A stretch of DNA of 64,000 nt, taken from NCBI RefSeq assembly GCF_040499845.1, contig NZ_CP159342.1, positions 3,596,001 through 3,660,000 on the forward strand, read 5' to 3'. Position 1 is the first letter of the stretch. Each line of letters begins with the position of its first letter. The translations under genes and the position numbers were made by a program. Source of the DNA: Micromonospora sp. CCTCC AA 2012012. GTDB taxonomy: Bacteria; Actinomycetota; Actinomycetes; Mycobacteriales; Micromonosporaceae. Shown here one piece after another: positions 43,818 to 52,972 of this stretch. A model generated the notes under the pieces. That model did not search any database, was not told the origin of the DNA, and saw nothing but the letters and a program-made list of their open reading frames with translations.

Positions 43818-45428
43818 TCAGTAGCGGTCGCCGCCCCGGTACTCGCGTCCACCGGGCACCTGCCCGTACTGGCCACGACCGTCCTCGTAGCCGTTGGCGC
43901 GGCCGCCACCCCGCGGGTCCTGGTGGCCCGAATCCCGGCGGGGCGGTTCCGCGCGCCCGCCGCCGTACACGCCACCGCCCTGCGGGGCACCGCCGTAGAC
44001 GCCACCGCCCTGCGGCCGGCCGCCGCCACCCTGGGGACGCCCGCCACCGCCCGGAGGGCGTCCGCCGCCGCCGTAGACGCCGCCGCCCTGGGGGCGACCG
44101 GCGCCACCGCCGTACACGCCGCCGCCGGTGGCGGGACGGGCCGGCGCGCCGGCCCCCGGACCGGGGCCGTAGCCACCGGCGGGTCCGCCGCCGTACACGC
44201 CGGGCGGGGGATTCTCCGGACGACCGCCGCGGGGCGCGTCGAACCCGTCGTTCGGCGGGAAGACGTCGTCCCGGTCCGGGCCGTCGGTCGGCTCGGCGGC
44301 GACCGGCTTACGGCGGGCCCGGAGGATGCCGAAGATGCCGGCGCCGACCATCAGCGCGCCGATCACGCCGACGGCGGCGATCAGGTAGGTGATCTCGTCG
44401 AGGCTGAGCCCCTCCATCCAGGACTTCTGCGCCGACGGCTTGGCCGGCCCGCCACCCGCCGCGGCGGGGAGCGCCTCCACGCCCTTGGTGGACGGGGTGT
44501 AGCCGAGGATCTCGATCGGCTCGGAGTCGTCCATCTGCCCGCCGTCGGAGACGGTGACGAAGGACTTCCCGTCCGGGGTGTAGGAGATCGCCTCGCCGAA
44601 CGGGTCGGCCAGCGGCGTGACCCGCGGCTTGCCCGTGGTCAGCGCGGCGACGATGTTTCCGCCGGTGACGTCGTACTCGAAGGCGTCGCCGTAGGTGCGC
44701 AGCACCACCTTGCTGCCGTCGGGCGAGCGGGTGGCACCGGTGACCAGGAGCTTGAGCGGGGCGCCCATCCGGATCTCGGTGCTGGTCTTCGGGACGGTCA
44801 CCTCGCCGACCTTGCGCATCGGCACCGCCTCGGGGTCACCCGACGCCTTGAACGCGGCCGTCGGCGTGAAGATCTCCGACTTGCCGGAGAGCGACTTGGT
44901 GATGATCAGCGGCTTGCCGTCGTCGCCGACCACCAGCGCCTCGGCGTCGCGCGGCTGCTGGTCCGGGTACGACAACCGGTGCAGCACCGGCTGCTTGGAC
45001 CCGTTCAGCGGCATCGTCCAGACGGCGACCCGGGTCCGGCGTTCCTTGTTGGTCACGTTGTCGCCGGTGTCGGCGATGAAGAGGGTCTTCTTGTCCGGCC
45101 CGAGCGCCAGGTCCTCCGTGTCGCGGGGCCCGGGGTCCGTGTAGCGGACCGGCTCGCGGGCGATCCGGCACTTGGTGTCCAGGAAGAAGACCCGCTTGCG
45201 GCTCTCCAGGTCGGTGCCGTCGTTGATCACCACGTAGCCCGTGGCGGTGGCGACCAGACCGGAGAGCTCACGCAGCCGCTCGTCCTCGACGGTGCACTTC
45301 TTCTTGCCGGCGACCGCCGCGGCCGCGTGGGCGGCCGGGGCGGTCGCGGCCAGGACGACTGCGGGCATCGCCACGGTCGCCCCCAACAGGCCGAGGGCAA
45401 CCGTGACCGAGGAAACAGCGCGGCGCAT
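43818..45428 (-). CDS. secreted/membrane protein with beta-propeller-like ectodomain and Gly-rich cytosolic tail
   Basis: This 536-residue protein has a signal peptide (residues 1-36, ending AHAAA) and an extracytoplasmic domain of about 300 residues with WD/TolB-like repeats (SGLVATATGYVVINDGTD, EDLALGPDKKTLFIADTGDN, DAEALVVGDDGKPLIITKSL). One transmembrane helix (ITYLIAAVGVIGALMVGAGI) and a cytosolic tail of about 160 residues dominated by GGGVYGGG/GRPQGGG repeats follow. The synteny matches the mycobacterial Ala/Gly-rich transmembrane protein near lexA (Rv2721c), as I recall. The role is unknown. The ATG at 45428 gives a proper signal peptide. Confidence 0.85.
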   Translation of the reverse strand: MRRAVSSVTVALGLLGATVAMPAVVLAATAPAAHAAAAVAGKKKCTVEDERLRELSGLVATATGYVVINDGTDLESRKRVFFLDTKCRIAREPVRYTDPGPRDTEDLALGPDKKTLFIADTGDNVTNKERRTRVAVWTMPLNGSKQPVLHRLSYPDQQPRDAEALVVGDDGKPLIITKSLSGKSEIFTPTAAFKASGDPEAVPMRKVGEVTVPKTSTEIRMGAPLKLLVTGATRSPDGSKVVLRTYGDAFEYDVTGGNIVAALTTGKPRVTPLADPFGEAISYTPDGKSFVTVSDGGQMDDSEPIEILGYTPSTKGVEALPAAAGGGPAKPSAQKSWMEGLSLDEITYLIAAVGVIGALMVGAGIFGILRARRKPVAAEPTDGPDRDDVFPPNDGFDAPRGGRPENPPPGVYGGGPAGGYGPGPGAGAPARPATGGGVYGGGAGRPQGGGVYGGGGRPPGGGGRPQGGGGRPQGGGVYGGAPQGGGVYGGGRAEPPRRDSGHQDPRGGGRANGYEDGRGQYGQVPGGREYRGGDRY

Positions 45429-45478
45429 GGGGCCAAGTGTCGCATGCCCGGTTACCCGGGCGGGTGACGCCGGACGGC

Positions 45479-47002
45479 TCAGCGGCCGGCGCCCACCCGC
45501 TCCTGGTCGACCAGTCGGTCACCGGCGCGGAACGGCGCCAGCTCGGCGGCGAGCGCCTCGCCCACCCGCACGTGCACCAGCGTCCCCTCCGGCAGGTGGG
45601 AGGTGCTCAACACCTCGCCCTGCCGGTGCAGCCGGGCGACCAGGTCACCCCGGTCGTACGGGAGCACCGCGCGGACCTCGACCGCCGGGCGGGGCAGCCG
45701 CTGCTCGATCGCCTCGCGCAGCCCGTCGATCCCGCGCCCGCTGTGCGCCGAGACGAAGACCGCCTCGGGCCAGAGCCGCTTGAGCCGCAGCAGCGTCTCC
45801 TCGTCGGCCGCGTCGGTCTTGTTGACCACCAGCAGCTCCGGCAGCCGGTCGGCGCCGACCTCGGCCAGCACCTCGTGCACCGCGCGGACCTGCTCCTCCG
45901 GGTCCGGGTGGGTGCCGTCGACGACGTGCACCACCAGGTCCGCCTCGGCGACCTCCTCCAGGGTCGAGCGGAACGCCTCGACGATCTGGTGCGGCAGGTG
46001 CCGGACGAAGCCGACGGTGTCGGAGAGCGTGTAGAGCCGACCGTCCGCGGTGGTGGCCTTGCGGGTGGTCGGGTCCAGGGTGGCGAAGAGGGCGTTCTCC
46101 ACCAGCACACCCGCGCCGGTCAGCCGGTTGAGCAGGCTGGACTTGCCGGCGTTGGTGTAGCCGGCGATGGCCACCGCGGGGACGGCGTTGCGGGTACGGC
46201 GGGAGCGCTTGGTCTGGCGTACCGTCTTCATGCCCTTGATCTCGCGGCGCAGCCGCGCGATCCGGGTGCGGATCCGGCGCCGGTCGGTCTCCAGCTTGGT
46301 CTCACCGGGACCACGCAGGCCCACGCCGCCGCCGGCGCCGCCGCCGCGACCGGAACCACCGGTCTGCCGGGACAGCGTCTCACCCCAACCGCGCAGGCGC
46401 GGGAGCAGGTATTCGAGCTGGGCCAGCTCGACCTGCGCCTTACCTTCCTTGCTCTTGGCGTGCTGGGCGAAGATGTCGAGGATCAGGGCGGTCCGGTCGA
46501 CCACCTTGACCTTGGTGCGCTGCTCCAGGTTGCGCAGCTGGGACGGCGAGAGCTCACCGTCGCAGATCACGGTGTCGGCACCGGTGGAGAGCACCATCGA
46601 GCCGAGGTCGTCGACCTTGCCGCGCCCGATGTAGGTGGCCGGGTCGGGGCGGTTGCGCCGCTGGATCAGCCCTTCGAGCACCTGCGAGCCGGCCGTCTCG
46701 GCCAGCGCCGCGAGCTCGGTGAGGGAGTTCTCCGCGTCGTCCTGGGTGCCTTCGGTCCAGACGCCCACCAGGACGACCCGCTCCAGCCGCAGCTGGCGGT
46801 ATTCGACCTCGGTGATGTCGGTGAGTTCGGTCGAGAGGCCGGGGACCCGCCGCAACGCCTGCCGCTCCGACAGCTCGAACTCACCGGTGGTGGTGTCGAG
46901 CTCGTCGTCCTCGAAGGGAACGTAGGTCTCCTGGTCTCGCAAACTGAGTCTCCCTTGTCCGTTCTGTCCGTCGGCGAGAGGTTTCGCGTACGTGTTAAGC
47001 AT
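45479..47002 (-). CDS. hflX: ribosome-associated GTPase HflX
   Basis: This GTPase of about 507 residues splits stalled 70S ribosomes. The N-terminal HflX domain includes RLERVVLVGVWTEGTQDDAE and ICDGELSPSQLRNLEQRTKV, then a Gly-rich loop (RQTGGSGRGGGAGGGVGLRG) and GPGETKLETDRRRIR. The G domain follows: AIAGYTNAGKSSLLNRL (G1), DTVGFVRHLPH (G3), VVNKTD (G4) and VSAHSG (G5). The C-terminal tail is about 75 residues. ATG 47002 lacks a good ribosome site, so the true start may be downstream within the acidic leader. It is divergent from the malic enzyme gene. Confidence 0.93.
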   Translation of the reverse strand: MLNTYAKPLADGQNGQGRLSLRDQETYVPFEDDELDTTTGEFELSERQALRRVPGLSTELTDITEVEYRQLRLERVVLVGVWTEGTQDDAENSLTELAALAETAGSQVLEGLIQRRNRPDPATYIGRGKVDDLGSMVLSTGADTVICDGELSPSQLRNLEQRTKVKVVDRTALILDIFAQHAKSKEGKAQVELAQLEYLLPRLRGWGETLSRQTGGSGRGGGAGGGVGLRGPGETKLETDRRRIRTRIARLRREIKGMKTVRQTKRSRRTRNAVPAVAIAGYTNAGKSSLLNRLTGAGVLVENALFATLDPTTRKATTADGRLYTLSDTVGFVRHLPHQIVEAFRSTLEEVAEADLVVHVVDGTHPDPEEQVRAVHEVLAEVGADRLPELLVVNKTDAADEETLLRLKRLWPEAVFVSAHSGRGIDGLREAIEQRLPRPAVEVRAVLPYDRGDLVARLHRQGEVLSTSHLPEGTLVHVRVGEALAAELAPFRAGDRLVDQERVGAGR

Positions 47003-47140
47003 CCTGACATGTGTCAACGCGGGACGCACCCGCTATATGCCCGTGACACACGACCCCAAAAGCGGGGGCGGATGCCGGGCGACCTCGGCAGGCGGGTAGA
47101 AATGCGGGGCGAGCCGCTCAGCGTCGACGGAGGTTTTCTC

Positions 47141-48613
47141 GTGGCCATCACCCGCCTGCCGAGTGCCGGGTTCTCGATCACGATCCGGATCGCGGTGACC
47201 GCGGACGCCTCCTCGATCGGCCGGCTCACCACCGCGGTCGGCGAGGCCGGCGCGATCGTCACCGCGCTGGACGTGGTCGACTCCGACCCGACCAGCGTCA
47301 TCGTCGACCTCACCTGTGACACCGCCGACGCGAGCCACGCCGACCAGGTGGTCGAGACGCTGAGCGCGCTGGACGGGGTGGACGTCCGCAAGGTCTCCGA
47401 CCGGACCTTCCTGCTGCACCTCGGTGGCAAGATCGAGGTCAACTCCAAGGTGGCGCTGCGCACCCGCGACGACCTCTCCCGGGCGTACACCCCCGGGGTG
47501 GCCCGGGTCTGCATGGCGATCGCCGAGAACCCGGCAGACGCCCGCCGCCTCACCATCAAGCGCAACACGGTCGCCGTGGTCAGCGACGGCTCGGCCGTGC
47601 TCGGCCTGGGCAACCTCGGGCCGGCCGCGTCGCTGCCGGTGATGGAGGGCAAGGCCGCGCTCTTCAAGCGCTTCGGCGGGGTGGACGCCTGGCCGGTGGT
47701 GCTGGACACCCAGGACACCGACGAGATCGTGCAGATCGTCAAGGCGATCGCGCCCGCGTACGGCGGGATCAACCTGGAGGACATCGCCGCGCCGCGCTGC
47801 TTCGAGATCGAGGCCCGGCTGCGCGAGGCGCTGGACATCCCGGTCTTCCACGACGACCAGCACGGCACCGCGATCTGTGTGCTGGCCGCGCTGACCAACG
47901 CGCTGCGCGTCGTGGGCAAGCAGCTCGCGGACGTCCGGGTGGTGGTCTCCGGGGCCGGCGCGGCCGGGACCGCGATCATCAAGCTGCTGCTGCGCCAGGG
48001 CGTGGGCGACATCATCGCGTACGACCGGCAGGGCGCCCTGCACCGCGGCCTGCCGGACCTCAACCCGGCCTGGCAGTGGCTGGCCGAGAACACCAACAAG
48101 GAGAGCTACTCCGGCGACCTGCCCGGCGCGGTACGCGGCGCGGACGTCTTCATCGGGGTCAGTGCGCCGAACCTGCTCACCGGCGACGACATCGCCACGA
48201 TGGCCCGGGACGCGATCGTCTTCGCGCTGGCCAACCCCGACCCGGAGGTCGACCCGCGGGAGGCGCGCAAGCACGCCGCGGTGGTCGCCACCGGCCGCTC
48301 CGACCAGCCCAACCAGATCAACAACGTGCTCGCCTTCCCGGGCGTCTTCCGCGGCATGCTCGACGCGCACGCCGAGGAGTTCACCGAGGAGATGGCGATC
48401 GCGGCGGCCCGCGCCATCGCCGACGTGGTCGGCGAGGACAAGATCAACCCGACGGTGATCGTGCCCAGCGTCTTCGACTCCCGGGTGGCCCCCGCGGTCG
48501 CCGCCGCCGTCCGCGCCGCCGCCCAGAACCCGACGCTCACCGCACCCCCCGCCGCCGACCCCGGCCCCGCCGACCTCCCCGAGATCGCCGCCACCGCCAG
48601 CGCCACCCCCTGA
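47141..48613 (+). CDS. maeB: NAD(P)-dependent malic enzyme with N-terminal ACT domain
   Basis: This 490-residue enzyme decarboxylates malate to pyruvate, making reducing equivalents. An ACT-type regulatory domain (residues about 6-85: FSITIRIAVTADASSIGRLT, HADQVVETLSALDGVDV) precedes the malic N domain (RAYTPGVARVCMAIAEN, LFKRFGGVDAWPVVLDTQD) and the NAD-binding domain (VVVSGAGAAGTAIIKLLL, ALANPDPEVDPREA). The FHDDQHGTA metal/substrate motif is intact. GTG 47141 has GGAGG 7 bases upstream; ATG 47102 is possible. An effector, perhaps an amino acid, probably binds the ACT domain. Confidence 0.94.
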   Translation: MAITRLPSAGFSITIRIAVTADASSIGRLTTAVGEAGAIVTALDVVDSDPTSVIVDLTCDTADASHADQVVETLSALDGVDVRKVSDRTFLLHLGGKIEVNSKVALRTRDDLSRAYTPGVARVCMAIAENPADARRLTIKRNTVAVVSDGSAVLGLGNLGPAASLPVMEGKAALFKRFGGVDAWPVVLDTQDTDEIVQIVKAIAPAYGGINLEDIAAPRCFEIEARLREALDIPVFHDDQHGTAICVLAALTNALRVVGKQLADVRVVVSGAGAAGTAIIKLLLRQGVGDIIAYDRQGALHRGLPDLNPAWQWLAENTNKESYSGDLPGAVRGADVFIGVSAPNLLTGDDIATMARDAIVFALANPDPEVDPREARKHAAVVATGRSDQPNQINNVLAFPGVFRGMLDAHAEEFTEEMAIAAARAIADVVGEDKINPTVIVPSVFDSRVAPAVAAAVRAAAQNPTLTAPPAADPGPADLPEIAATASATP

Positions 48614-48644
48614 CCCGCACTGGGCGCTCCCACGGCCGGGTCGC

Positions 48645-48704
48645 GTTGATCATGAAGTTTGCGTCACCGATGAGCCGGTTCCTGACGCGAACCTCATGAT
48701 CAAC
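48645..48704. repeat. intergenic inverted repeat, family A (copy 2)
   Basis: The left arm at 48645-48666 is identical to copy 1 at 27536; the right arm at 48683-48704 matches at 20 of 22 positions. The loop is again 16 bases. It lies between convergent maeB and the hydrolase; its right arm covers the hydrolase stop (48700). Confidence 0.85.
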
Positions 48705-49581
48705 ACTGCCGGCGGGCAGTGAAGTGGTTGGTGTGGGTGGTGATCAGGGTGGGGTGGGAGAGCGGGAGGTCGTGGCCGGCTTCCGGGACCAGCTCCACCT
48801 GGATGGCCGGGTTCTGGGCGGCCAGGTGGGCCGCGAGGGTGGGGGCGTCGTAGAGCTGGCTGCGTTCACCGAGCAGCACCAGCACCGGCACGTCGAGGCG
48901 GCGCACGTCGTCGTCGGTGACCGCCGGCGGCACCGGGTGCCGGCGACGGAAGCCGAAGCTGGCGCGGAGCAGTTCCATCAGGTCGTCGTCGCGCAGCGTG
49001 GCGTTGCGCAGCACCCGGGCAGCGAGGTGTCGTACCGGCGCCGGGGCGAGTCCGGCCAGGCCACTGAGCAGGACCCAGGCGAGGAACCGGCCGCCGACCC
49101 GGCCGAAGCCCGCCGGGTCCAGCAGGACCGTGCTGGCCACCCGGCCGGGAGCGTGCAGCGCGTACCGCAGGGCCACCCAGCCGCCGAAGGAGCAGCCGAC
49201 GAGGTGGACCCGGTCGACGGCCAGACCGGCGAGGACCTCGTCGAGCCAGCGCGTCCAGTCCTCGGCACCGTCGAGCGGGCGGGACTGCACGGAACAGCCC
49301 GGTTCGCCCACCGGTTCGACGGCGATCACCGGCCGGTCCCGGCCGAGGCGGCGTAGGTGGGGATGCCAGCTCAGAGCGTTGCCACCGGCACCCGGCAGCA
49401 GCACGAACGGCAGATCGTCGCCCTCGCCCCACCGGTAGACGCGGGTGGTCCCGAAGCTGGTCGGCAGGTCGGCGGCGACCGCGTCGGCGGGCCAGCGGCG
49501 GTGCCGGACCCGCTCGTACGCGGCGAGAAAACGGGTGCGCGCACGGTCACTGGTGAACTGGCTGATCGCTTCGACTGTCAC
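48700..49581 (-). CDS. alpha/beta hydrolase
   Basis: This 293-residue alpha/beta-fold hydrolase of unknown substrate has the oxyanion region FVLLPGAGGNALSWHPHL, nucleophile elbow HLVGCSFGGWVALRYA (GxSxG with Ser preceded by Cys), acid region VPVLVLLGERSQLYDAP and catalytic His in VPEAGHDLPLSHP. No signal peptide is present. GTG 49581 has GGAG 7 bases upstream, better than the ATG at 49623 that lies inside the palindrome. It is divergent from a TetR gene and almost certainly its target. Confidence 0.88.
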   Translation of the reverse strand: MTVEAISQFTSDRARTRFLAAYERVRHRRWPADAVAADLPTSFGTTRVYRWGEGDDLPFVLLPGAGGNALSWHPHLRRLGRDRPVIAVEPVGEPGCSVQSRPLDGAEDWTRWLDEVLAGLAVDRVHLVGCSFGGWVALRYALHAPGRVASTVLLDPAGFGRVGGRFLAWVLLSGLAGLAPAPVRHLAARVLRNATLRDDDLMELLRASFGFRRRHPVPPAVTDDDVRRLDVPVLVLLGERSQLYDAPTLAAHLAAQNPAIQVELVPEAGHDLPLSHPTLITTHTNHFTARRQC

Positions 49582-49598
49582 GATGACTCCGTCCGCCG

Positions 49599-49624
49599 TT
49601 TGATGATACGACCGTATCATCAAA
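49599..49624. promoter_or_regulatory. 26-bp perfect palindromic operator between hydrolase and TetR genes
   Basis: TTTGATGATACG (49599-49610) and CGTATCATCAAA (49613-49624) are exact complements around AC. TATCAT is found in both directions, so both promoters' -10 regions may be within the operator. It ends 15 bp before the TetR start, a typical autoregulated arrangement. Confidence 0.8.
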
Positions 49625-49639
49625 ATAGAAGGGGGTGCG

Positions 49640-50254
49640 GTGCCGAAACGCGTCGACCATGATCAGCGCCGCCGCCAGATCGGTGACGCCCTGCTGCGCA
49701 TCGCCAGCAGCCGGGGACTGCAGTCGGCGAGCATGCGCGAGGTGGCAGCAGAGGCGGGCGTGTCCTTGCGGCTGGTGCAGTACTACTTCCACACCAAGGA
49801 GGAACTGCTGCTCGCCGCGCTCGGCTACCTCGGCGAACAACTGGCCGCCCGGGTCGAGGAGCGGATCCGCGCGCTCGGCCCGGTCACCCCGCGCAGCGTC
49901 GTCCACGGCACGCTCACCGCCGTCCTGCCCACGGACGACGAGAGCCGCCGCCTGACCCGCGCCTACACCGGCTACTACACCCTGGTCCTCAGCGAGCCCG
50001 ACCTCGCCGACCGGCACGGCGCGACCTACCCCGACAAGATCGAACGACTGCTCGGTGGGCAGCTGCGGCAGGCACAGGAGAACGGCGAGGTCGACCCGGG
50101 ACTGGACCCGGAACTCATCGCGGCCGGGCTGCTGGCGCTCACCAACGGGCTCGGCTCCAGCGTGCTCGGCGGGCAGCGCGACGGTCAGGCAGCCCTCGAG
50201 ATCCTGACCTACCACCTCGACCGGGTGTTCACGCCTCCGCGGCGGGCAGGGTGA
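49640..50254 (+). CDS. TetR-family transcriptional regulator
   Basis: This 204-residue repressor has an N-terminal helix-turn-helix (about residues 9-55: RRRQIGDALLRIASSRGLQS, SMREVAAEAGVSLRLVQYYF, HTKEELLLAA) and a ligand-binding TetR_C domain (YTGYYTLVLSEPDLADR, ELIAAGLLALTNGLGS). It probably binds the adjacent 26-bp palindrome and controls the divergent hydrolase and itself; the inducer is unknown. GTG 49640 follows AAGGGGG. The stop overlaps the convergent dapF by 26 bp. Confidence 0.93.
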   Translation: MPKRVDHDQRRRQIGDALLRIASSRGLQSASMREVAAEAGVSLRLVQYYFHTKEELLLAALGYLGEQLAARVEERIRALGPVTPRSVVHGTLTAVLPTDDESRRLTRAYTGYYTLVLSEPDLADRHGATYPDKIERLLGGQLRQAQENGEVDPGLDPELIAAGLLALTNGLGSSVLGGQRDGQAALEILTYHLDRVFTPPRRAG

Positions 50255-51074
50255 GGCGGCCGGTGGCGACCAGGACGGCCGGGCCGGAGAGCCAGCAGGA
50301 GTCCTCGGTGACGGTCACCGTGAGCCGGCCACCGGGCACGTCCACCGCGACCGTGCCGGTCTGCACGCCGGTGTCGCGCAGGGCCACGGCCGCCACCGCG
50401 CAGGCACCGGTGCCGCAGGAGAGGGTCTCCGCCGAGCCTCGCTCGTAGACCCGCATCAGGACGTGGGAGTCGGTGCCGTCCACGGGCGCACCGGGCGCGG
50501 TGAACTCGACGTTCACACCGGTCGGGAAGACCCCGGCGTCGAAGTCCGGCGCCCTGGTCAGGTCCAGGCCGGCCAGGTCGAGCCCGGCCGGCAGCGCGCA
50601 GACCAGGTGCGGGTTGCCGACGTCCACCGCCGCGCCGGGGAGGGTCAGGTGACCCAGGGTTGCGGTCGACGCGGCGTACACCCGGGGGCGGCGCATCTCG
50701 ACGGCGACGGCGTCGCCCTCGACCCGGGCCCGGACCAGGCCGGCGCGGGTGGCCACCGGCAGCGCCGCGCCGGACGGCGTGGCCAGCCCGGTCTCCAGCA
50801 GGTAGCGGACGAAGACCCGGGCCCCGTTGCCGCACATCTCGGCGAACGAGCCGTCGGAGTTCCAGTAGTCCATGAACCACTCGGCGTCGCCGGCCAGGGC
50901 GGCGCCCTCGGGGTGCTTCGCGGCCCGGACGACGCGCAGCACGCCGTCCCCGCCGATCCCGCGCCGTCGGTCGCAGATCGCCGCGAGCAGCCCGGGGGTG
51001 AGGTCGAGCGCCCCGTCCGGGTCGGGCAGGATCACGAAGTCGTTGCCGGTGCCGTGGCCCTTGGTGAACTCCAC
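50229..51074 (-). CDS. dapF: diaminopimelate epimerase
   Basis: This 281-residue cytosolic enzyme interconverts LL- and meso-diaminopimelate for lysine and peptidoglycan synthesis. Both catalytic cysteines are in place: AEMCGNGARVFVRYL and ETLSCGTGACAVAAVAL. The opening FTKGHGTGNDFVILPD is conserved. GTG 51074 lies 7 bp after the miaA stop, so the genes are co-transcribed, as in other actinobacteria. The 3' end overlaps the TetR 3' end. Confidence 0.96.
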   Translation of the reverse strand: MEFTKGHGTGNDFVILPDPDGALDLTPGLLAAICDRRRGIGGDGVLRVVRAAKHPEGAALAGDAEWFMDYWNSDGSFAEMCGNGARVFVRYLLETGLATPSGAALPVATRAGLVRARVEGDAVAVEMRRPRVYAASTATLGHLTLPGAAVDVGNPHLVCALPAGLDLAGLDLTRAPDFDAGVFPTGVNVEFTAPGAPVDGTDSHVLMRVYERGSAETLSCGTGACAVAAVALRDTGVQTGTVAVDVPGGRLTVTVTEDSCWLSGPAVLVATGRLTLPAAEA

Positions 51075-51081
51075 GCCCCCA

Positions 51082-51987
51082 TCATTCCCGATGGTCGGCG
51101 ACGACCCGCAGCGCAGTCTCGACGAAGGCCGGCGAGGCCGAGTCCAGCCAGTGGATTCGGGGATCCCGACGGAACCAGGAGCGCTGCCGCCGGACGAAGC
51201 GCCGGGTCGCCCGGACCGTCTCGTCGTGCGCCTGCGTCTCCGACATCTCCCCGGCGAGGAAGCGCAGCACCTGCTGGTAGCCGAGCGCCCGGCTCGCGGT
51301 GCGCCCCGCCGGCAGGCCCTGCTCGACCAGGGCGCGGGTCTCCGCCACCAGGCCGTCCGCCCACATCCGGTCCACCCGCAGCGCGATCCGCTCGTCCAGC
51401 AGCGCGGTGTCCAGGTCGACACCCACCTGCACCGACGGGTAGTACGGCGTCGGCTCCGGCAGGGACGCGGTGAACGGCGCCCCGGTCAGCTCGATCACCT
51501 CCAGCGCGCGGACGATCCGCCGGCCGTTGCCGGGCAGGATGCCGGCCGCCGCCGTCGGGTCCGCCTCGGCCAGCCGGGCGTACAGCGGGGCGGGACCGAC
51601 GGCCGCCAGCTCCGTCTCCAGCCGCTCGCGGACCGCCGGGTCGGTGCCGGGGAAGTCGAACTGCTCCAGCACCGCCCGCACGTACAGCCCCGAGCCGCCG
51701 ACCAGCAGCGGCGTCCGCCCCCGGGCCAGGATGTCGTCCACCGCCGCCCGGGCCAGCTTCTGGTATTCCGCGACGCTGGCCGGCTCGGTCACCGGCCAGA
51801 TGTCCAGCAGGTGGTGCGGCACGCCCTCCCGCTCGGCCGGGGTCAGCTTCGCGGTGCCGATGTCCATGCCCCGGTAGAGCTGCATCGAGTCGGCGTTGAC
51901 CACCTCACCGTCCAGGGCGTGCGCCAGGGCGATGCTCAGCGCCGACTTGCCGGCGGCGGTCGGCCCGACCACCGCGATCACCGTCAT
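51082..51987 (-). CDS. miaA: tRNA dimethylallyltransferase
   Basis: This 301-residue enzyme adds a dimethylallyl group to N6 of A37 in tRNAs reading UNN codons. The P-loop AVVGPTAAGKSALSIALA is at the start, followed by VVNADSMQLYRGMDIGTAKL, LLVGGSGLYVRAVLEQFDF and SRALGYQQVLRFLAGE. The C-terminal helical part has RRFVRRQRSWFRRDPR for tRNA backbone. ATG 51987 overlaps the upstream stop (ATGA). MiaB, acting next in the ms2i6A pathway, is encoded 4.5 kb away. Confidence 0.96.
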   Translation of the reverse strand: MTVIAVVGPTAAGKSALSIALAHALDGEVVNADSMQLYRGMDIGTAKLTPAEREGVPHHLLDIWPVTEPASVAEYQKLARAAVDDILARGRTPLLVGGSGLYVRAVLEQFDFPGTDPAVRERLETELAAVGPAPLYARLAEADPTAAAGILPGNGRRIVRALEVIELTGAPFTASLPEPTPYYPSVQVGVDLDTALLDERIALRVDRMWADGLVAETRALVEQGLPAGRTASRALGYQQVLRFLAGEMSETQAHDETVRATRRFVRRQRSWFRRDPRIHWLDSASPAFVETALRVVADHRE

Positions 51988-52769
51988 GCCCGCACCCACT
52001 TCGCCACGAAGTAGGCAACGCCGTAGGGGGCCGAGAAGTGGCTCAGCTCGCCGCGCCAGTCGCCGCCCGCCGCGCGGACCGCGCCCGCCAGCACCTGCCA
52101 GGCCGCCCGCCCGGCGACCCTCAGCTGCCCCGACAGCACCGGGTCCAGGCCGAGCAGGGCGTCGGCGTCCGCGTCGGCCAGCGCCCGGGCCACCCCCTCG
52201 TCGTACGCCTCGGCGCGCGGGTCGTCGTAGCCGGGCGACTTCGGCCCCCGGCAGGCCGACCCGTCCCCCATCACCAGCAGCGCCCACGGTTGCGGCGCGG
52301 AGCCGGAGCTCAGCCGGGCCCCCTCGGCGGCGCACTCCCCGGTCGGGGCGTCCGCCGCCACGCCGGCCATCCGCCACGTCGTCGGACGGTCGGGGGGAGT
52401 CCGACGCAGCAGCCAGGCACCCACGAGCAGGCTCAGCGGCAGGGCGTCGCCGCCAGCGCGGTCCCCCGGCGGTCGGTCCGCGCCGAGGCCCGGGTGCCCA
52501 CCGTCGGTGTCCCCGTCCGGAGACCCGCCCAGCTCGACCTCCAGCGGCAGGCCCCAGGGCGTGAAGCTGCCCCGGAACGGGTGGGACGGTTCGGCGGTAC
52601 GGTCGCCGGCACCCACCACGACGACGGTGCGCGCGCCCGAGGCGTACAGGCCGGCGACGGCGGCGTCCGCGGCGGCGCGGAGGTCGTCCAGCTCGGGCGC
52701 GGCGGCACCGGCCAGCTCGGGCACGATCAGGGGCGGGTGGGGGCAGACGGCGGCGGCGACCAGAGGCAC
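51984..52769 (-). CDS. class III extradiol dioxygenase-like protein
   Basis: This 261-residue protein has the fold of LigB-type extradiol dioxygenases. The first strand and metal region VAAAVCPHPPLIVPEL is followed by ARTVVVVGAGDRTAEPSHPF and later LLVMGDGSACRGPKSPGYDD. The family occurs beside miaA in mycobacteria (Rv2728c type). One expected His ligand is visible (CPHPP) but a full metal site is not certain, and the function is unknown. GTG 52769 was chosen; the ribosome site is weak. Coupled to miaA by ATGA. Confidence 0.85.
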   Translation of the reverse strand: MPLVAAAVCPHPPLIVPELAGAAAPELDDLRAAADAAVAGLYASGARTVVVVGAGDRTAEPSHPFRGSFTPWGLPLEVELGGSPDGDTDGGHPGLGADRPPGDRAGGDALPLSLLVGAWLLRRTPPDRPTTWRMAGVAADAPTGECAAEGARLSSGSAPQPWALLVMGDGSACRGPKSPGYDDPRAEAYDEGVARALADADADALLGLDPVLSGQLRVAGRAAWQVLAGAVRAAGGDWRGELSHFSAPYGVAYFVAKWVRA

Positions 52770-52972
52770 CCGCTCACCGTATCCGTATTCCCCGGTGCGT
52801 CCCCGCGCCGATCCGGTCATCCAGGGCCTAGGACACCGTATGGTCACGGTCGGCGACAGGCGCTCGACGCGGACGGGGGCGGACCTGTGACAATGCCGGG
52901 AGTAACTTTGCTGCGCCGTGGCGGCGATCGCGGGGACTCTCCCGTCGACGCCGGGAGAACGAGGATGGGCAC

